Shown: positions 55,701 to 61,700 of the stretch, piece after piece
Layout of the letters: each line of letters starts with the position of its first letter
Numbering within the stretch: the first letter of the stretch is position 1
Origin: Stercorarius parasiticus
Lineage: Eukaryota > Chordata > Aves > Charadriiformes > Stercorariidae
Reading direction: 5' to 3'
DNA: 64,000 bases
Assembly: GCA_013396915.1 (NCBI GenBank)
Contig: VWZL01000203.1
Coordinates: 822,886-886,885, forward strand
Made by a program: the position numbers and the translations under genes
Notes under the pieces: generated by a model
The model's database searches: none
The model's input: the letters and a program-made list of their open reading frames with translations, nothing else
Told to the model about the DNA's origin: nothing

Positions 55701-58700
55701 TATCCAAAATACCCAAAGGGAAAAATAAGACAGCTAAAAATAAGTAATTCGTGAACCAAACACTGTTTGTGGTATGACAGAAGTGGTTATGCAACTATAA
55801 ACAAAATTATTAACATGAGAGGCCTACATACGAAGGGAAGTTATGGTGACCTTTAAACATGTGGTGTCCACACACTTCTTCCTGTGCAATTTGAACACTG
55901 GCTGGGTAACAGAGCTCTTTTGTAACTGGTAGTTCAGAGGCTGCATTCCAAATTACAGACTGGACTTGATGTCAGTCCATTTTAATGAACTTGCTAAACT
56001 TGAAGCTCTGGACATTTTTGCTAAAAATGACTGCAAATGGCAGGGGAAAACTGTTTTGCTCCAGGGTATCAACATTCACATTAGCCCTGACTTCAGCGAT
56101 CAGCTGATGCATATTAGAGAGGGGTTATCCAAGGCATTAGTCTGATTCTCTTTGTTCTTTAGGGAAAGCAAATCTGGTGTCAAACTTTGTGGGTTCTGCC
56201 CATCTCTATTACATGTTCTGAAACCAGAAGGAAATACTGGTTTGCTTCACAGTAATAACAAACAGAAAAAACATGGGAGAATTGTGATGAACTAGAGGAA
56301 ATTCAGGGCATGTCTTGGAATTGTATTGCTCCCATTATCATGCTGTGACTCTAAAGTGTTCTGCTCAATAGACAGCAATGCCAGAAATTATTGCACTGTA
56401 ATCATTTATGCAGTGATGTGGCATGATCTGATATATTGAACAAAAGAAAGGCATTACTAAACATAAAATTTACATGGATAAATTCTTACATACATCTAAT
56501 ACCTTGGCAATTTGTGTCCCTGTGTCTAAGTTGTAGACCCAAGTAGAAAGTTAACCAGTTCAGAAAAGTGATAAATAGCAAGATCTTGAATAAGTCACAG
56601 AGATGTGGAGATCATTTCTTGCCTCAATTTCACTGAAGTAAATAAGACTTAGTGACCCGGAAAACAATGTCTTTCGCGCCTATTAAGTGGGAAAATTGTG
56701 TTAGTAAGAAAAAAGAAGGAAGTAGGAGAAACCTGGAGAATGAGGTTTCTCCTGGACAAAACCCTAGGACAAAAAAAAGGAAAAAGAAAACAATCAAACA
56801 ACCCAACCTGTTAGGGTAAATGATAGTTACAAGCATAGATTGAGAGACCTGCTTTTGGCATCTTCAATCTCAAAACCTTGTGTTTCTCTTGCAGTACAAA
56901 GGAGGGTTAACACTTGAAAAACTGACACTGAAACAGTACTATTATCCAATCAACATGGACAAGTGTTGATGGTGTAATTTCTGAGATGTTTAAAATCCAC
57001 TTCATGAAAATTAATGTTTTCAATGTTTTGCCATTCTCACCATCTTCACCAGAAGATTTTAAAGTGCTTTGCCAGCATTAACAATAAATGTGGAGGAGGA
57101 AAATATTATTTCTGGTTTTGAGGGCAAAACTGGCAGAGAGAAGCTAAAATCACTTGGCAAACAAGTTAGGAACAACAGACAGAAGCATATGTTAAACATC
57201 TCCTAGCTTAGTGTCCAACTCAGTGCCGAAGCCAGTAAAGTATTTTTGACAATGGAAATTGCAGTAACTGATACAGTCATATGAATCTTACTTCCTCCAG
57301 ATAATTCATGATCATGAATGCCATTTACCACATTGCTTCAACATGGCTATGAAGATATGATGAATAAAACCAGAGGGAAGATGCACTAAGATTCCTCATG
57401 CTACTTTCATATTCTATTCAGACTTTTATTCTGTCACCCACTCGGTGCCTTCTGAATACAAAATATCCACGGTAAGAAATGGCAAGGTTTCTGTACCAAG
57501 TTGTCAGTAGAAGCCTGGGATGTCTGGTGTAACATTACGCATTCCTACCCAGACTCATAATCAACTCTTAGATGTCTGCCTCCAGCTGTATCTTGCTGTG
57601 ACACTCACCTCTGTTTTAGCAGCTGTTTGTTGTCCTCAATAGTTATACTGTCAGCATGCTCCTGCTTGAAAACTTCAAAAGCTTCCTGACATCCAAGTGA
57701 CATCTTTCCTCCTGCCCCAAGAAAAAAAAAAAAGGGGGAACTACTTCAGAGTCATCAAAAGACAGACATTTTGCATTTATTTAACTCCTATTTAGACAAA
57801 TATAGCAAATCAGTCCAGGGGTCTTAAAGCACCCAGAAGACCAAGACCAGTGTTCCACCAAAGGGGGAGCATTTTTGTGAAAGATTTCTCTTATCTACAA
57901 ATTAATTTCGTTTCATTTCATTTTTCTAAAGTCTGAATGCTTGGGCCGTATAATTTCCCAAGACAACTTAAAATGTTCATAAGTTAAATGTTGAAAATTT
58001 AAAATATGTGAAATATTCTTAAGTGTGAGCCAGAGGTATTTTCACAACAGCAAACTGACATTTGCTTCTGTATTTCTTTCATCCCTGTTTCATATTGGCC
58101 CCTAAACATACCTTGAATATTTTCAGTATTCTTGGAACAAAAAAATTCAGGCGTCTTTTAATTATGTATGTTTCATCCCCCTTAGTGAATGTTTTTCATC
58201 CCCTTTTAAGTGAAGCAGGTATTATACCCACAAAAACGGTCTGTTCCTGCCTTTTACATTTTCAACATGGTATTTGTTTCCTTTTGTGTGCCAGAAGGTC
58301 AAGACCTATTTGGCCTTCCAATCTGTTAAAAAGGTCACTACAGAAAAGTGTTACAGTTTGTATTATTTATCAGTTCTCATTGCTAGATGATCTACAGATC
58401 CAAGTAAGAAATCATGCATCTGTATTATCATTAACAAAAAATTCAAAGGCTTAAGGAGAATAAGAGATTTCACCAGCATCTGTGTTATCACAAGCACATA
58501 TATCACAGAATCACAGAATCGTAGGGTTGGAAGGGACCTCTGGAGATCATATAGTCCAACCCCCCTGCCAGAGCAGGGTCACCTTTGAGCAGGTTGCACA
58601 GGAATGCGTCCAGGCGGGTTTTGAATGTCTCCAGAGATGGAGACTCCCCTACCTCTCTGGGCAGCCTGTTCCAGTGCTCTGCCACCCTCAAAGGAAAGAA

Positions 58701-61700
58701 GTTCCTCCTCAGGTTTAGGTGGAACTTCCTACGCTCAAGTTTGTGCCCATTACCTCTTGTCCTGTTGCCGGGCACCACCAAAAAGAGCCTGGCCCCATCC
58801 TTCTGACACCCACCCTTTAAGTATTTATAAGTGTTGATAAGATCCCCCCTCAGCCGTCTTTTTTCCAGACTGAAGAGACCCAAATCCTTCAGCCTTTCTT
58901 CATAAGAGAGGTGTTCCAATCCCCTAATCATCTTCCTAGACCTTGTCAATAAATTAGCAAGGAGAAGGGATGAGACTGTCTTTCTTCTGTCCTACTTACA
59001 GGCCTGCCTTCCTGCTTCAGAGACACCCAGACCCCCATATATATTGTGCACAAGAGCTATAACGTTTCCTGGGAGTTCTGCTGCACATTAGTTTTCTATA
59101 TGTTTTGTGCCAATGGACCAGCATTACCAATAACATATGTATGCATGTATGCCAATTGTTTTCCAGGCTACCTGCTTTGCAATTTTGGTATAAGTGGGGA
59201 TGATACACTAACAAATCATACCTAAACAGGTTGGGATAGGCAATACTGGGATGCTACACCTTACTGGAGTCTAGGTCCGTAAGCTGTATTTTACAGTTAC
59301 TCCAAATATGTTCTGCTGCCCCTCATCATACTTGTAATATCAGGAATAATTCCCACTGACTTGAGTGGGATTTCTGTGGTGTACGCTACTGTTTACAGTG
59401 AAGGCTGGTAAGAAAAAATAGCACTCAGGGTTCAATAATCAGTAAAAGTTTAAAAAACTTTATTCAAAATACAGTAGAAAAATTTGCCCTCTGTTTCAGT
59501 CAAAAGAATCAGCACATCTGTTACTAGTTTAAAAACTTTGAGTTGAAAATAGAACCACCAGGAATGTTTGAATGGCAAAGCACGCAGAAATGCTCCACCC
59601 TTTTTGAATAAGAAAATCAAAGAAAGATACAGTGCAGTCTTTACTGCTGGGTGATCCAAAGGAGCAAGAAGATTTAGGAAAATATATTTTTCTGTGATGA
59701 TGACCTGAGAATATAACGTTCATGTTTCATGCTTGCCTTGAAGAACAGGCAGCTTTGCAAGCAGAATTTTATAGCACATTCATCCCATCACTAACACTAA
59801 TTTTAATATGCAGCCTGAATTGACCCTCTAGAATTGCTTTTGTTGCAGAAAAAAGTTTCTATTAAGTGCAGACAGCCTGGACAAAATTCACGGCTGAGCC
59901 TAAAATAAACAATGAAACACCCTTACTCATACGTAACACTGCAATGTAAAGTATTTAACCCTTCTGGCAATGTGCTGCCTTTGAGAATAGAAGTAAAAAC
60001 AGTAGAAGTAAGTTTGGAAAACAAAACTATTACAGTGATTATTGCTTCTGCCTGGCAGAAATGCATCAACCAAAATTAAATGTAATCTGATAATCATTTT
60101 CCAGCACTACATTAGGAGGCAGCAGATTTGTACAGCCAAGCAAAGCACAGAAAAATGGATCCCCAGAACTCTTAGGAAGGGGAAATTTTTTGGTTTATAC
60201 AGTCCATTTTAAGAAAATACAGAAATATATGAAGGGGTAAGCAATAACATTCTGAAAATGGTATCTAAGGAAAGGAGCTTAAAACAGACCATTAAGATTG
60301 TACCTCAGCAGAGTATGAGCATAAAATAGCTACAGAAGAATGTTGCAGCCTGTGGGTAGCGACAGAGACATTTAGGATGATAATAAGGGAATACAGTAAT
60401 GTTAATACTAGTAAAAGACTGCAAGAAACATTACGAGCTTGAGGGAGCGGTTGTGTCTTCGTTCTGCTCAGTAATGAAGATTCTTCTCAATGGTTGATGT
60501 TGTATCTTCAGTCATGCTATCTACATTTCCTTAAATAATCCCTAATTTCATAAAGTAGCTTCACCTTCTTTCAAATGGCCTCCAAGTGCAAAGGTGCACT
60601 AACATTATTGGCATGCTGTTTCTCCTGGGACTAATTCAAACAAATAAACTATATTCTTTTAAAACAAGATGCTATTGAATTTCTGTTTTTCTCTAGCTAT
60701 AAATTGAAACTTATGCATGGCAATACATACATGATATGAATCAAAGGAGAATTGAGAGAAGAACCGATTGATGATAACACTTTTTTGGCAAGGTAGCTGA
60801 ACAGTTCAGCTAAAACTGTTAGACTTGTAGAAAACAATTTCTTTTACCCTTACAGGCCCAAAAATTTCTACTCTCCTTTAATACTGTGGCATAGTATTAC
60901 AAAATAAATATTTGAAAATTCTTATCTAAGGAAGAATCATCATATCCTACAGGATGAGAACATGTCATCAAGTCATTACAATGTGAACTGGAATAATCAT
61001 TACCATAAAAATAATTCAGATCATCGGAAAAAGCATAAAATTTTCTTACAATCACATTCATGATACCCCAGTTGACAGGGTTGCATTAAAAAGTGATAAA
61101 TTTTGTATCAACTTAATTTTAATTATACCTTTCCTGATAGTTTTTGTAGGTTGGTTTTAATACTGAAACGCTCACAAATATGCCTAACTCACAATGTGAA
61201 ATTTACAGCAAACCCATCATTATTTACAGCCAATTCAAACAGCTGAAACTTTGGAAAAATTCAAGTTCGATCCACATCCTGAATTTGAATGTTTAAGAAT
61301 GTTCTCATTGAAAGGTTGATTTCAGCCTGTACTCTTAACCAGTACATTCTACCAACATTCACATTAAACAAAAAGTTTTGGTTCAATAGGCTCCTCTCGT
61401 AAAATGTGCATATTACAGCTGTCCCACTGAACTTGGGTATGTCAGAAAGCAGAAAGACAATGACGGCTCACAAGCTCTGAACTAGAGCAACAAGATCAGA
61501 AATGACCAAGAAACAGAAGCCTTGCTGTAGTACTGATAATGGGCTGAACTCTTGAAAACAGTAATAATTCAAAATACACTGAGCAAAAATGTAACAAGAC
61601 TTTCGGATCATAGAATCATAGAATCTTCATGGTTGGAAAGGACCTCTGAGATCATCGAGTCCAACCATACACACACAAAAAAACCCCCTACAATCTCTGC

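Larger units (their letters stand above)
51757..57608 (-). other. KIF6 intron (5.9 kb) with an assembly gap
   Basis: Holds very AT-rich sequence at about 51990-52080, a 27-bp tandem duplication at 54550-54604 and the N gap at 55254-55434. A 137-codon plus-strand frame at 53323-53736 is the longest unexplained frame here; it has no recognised domain. No transposon was identified. Confidence 0.65.
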
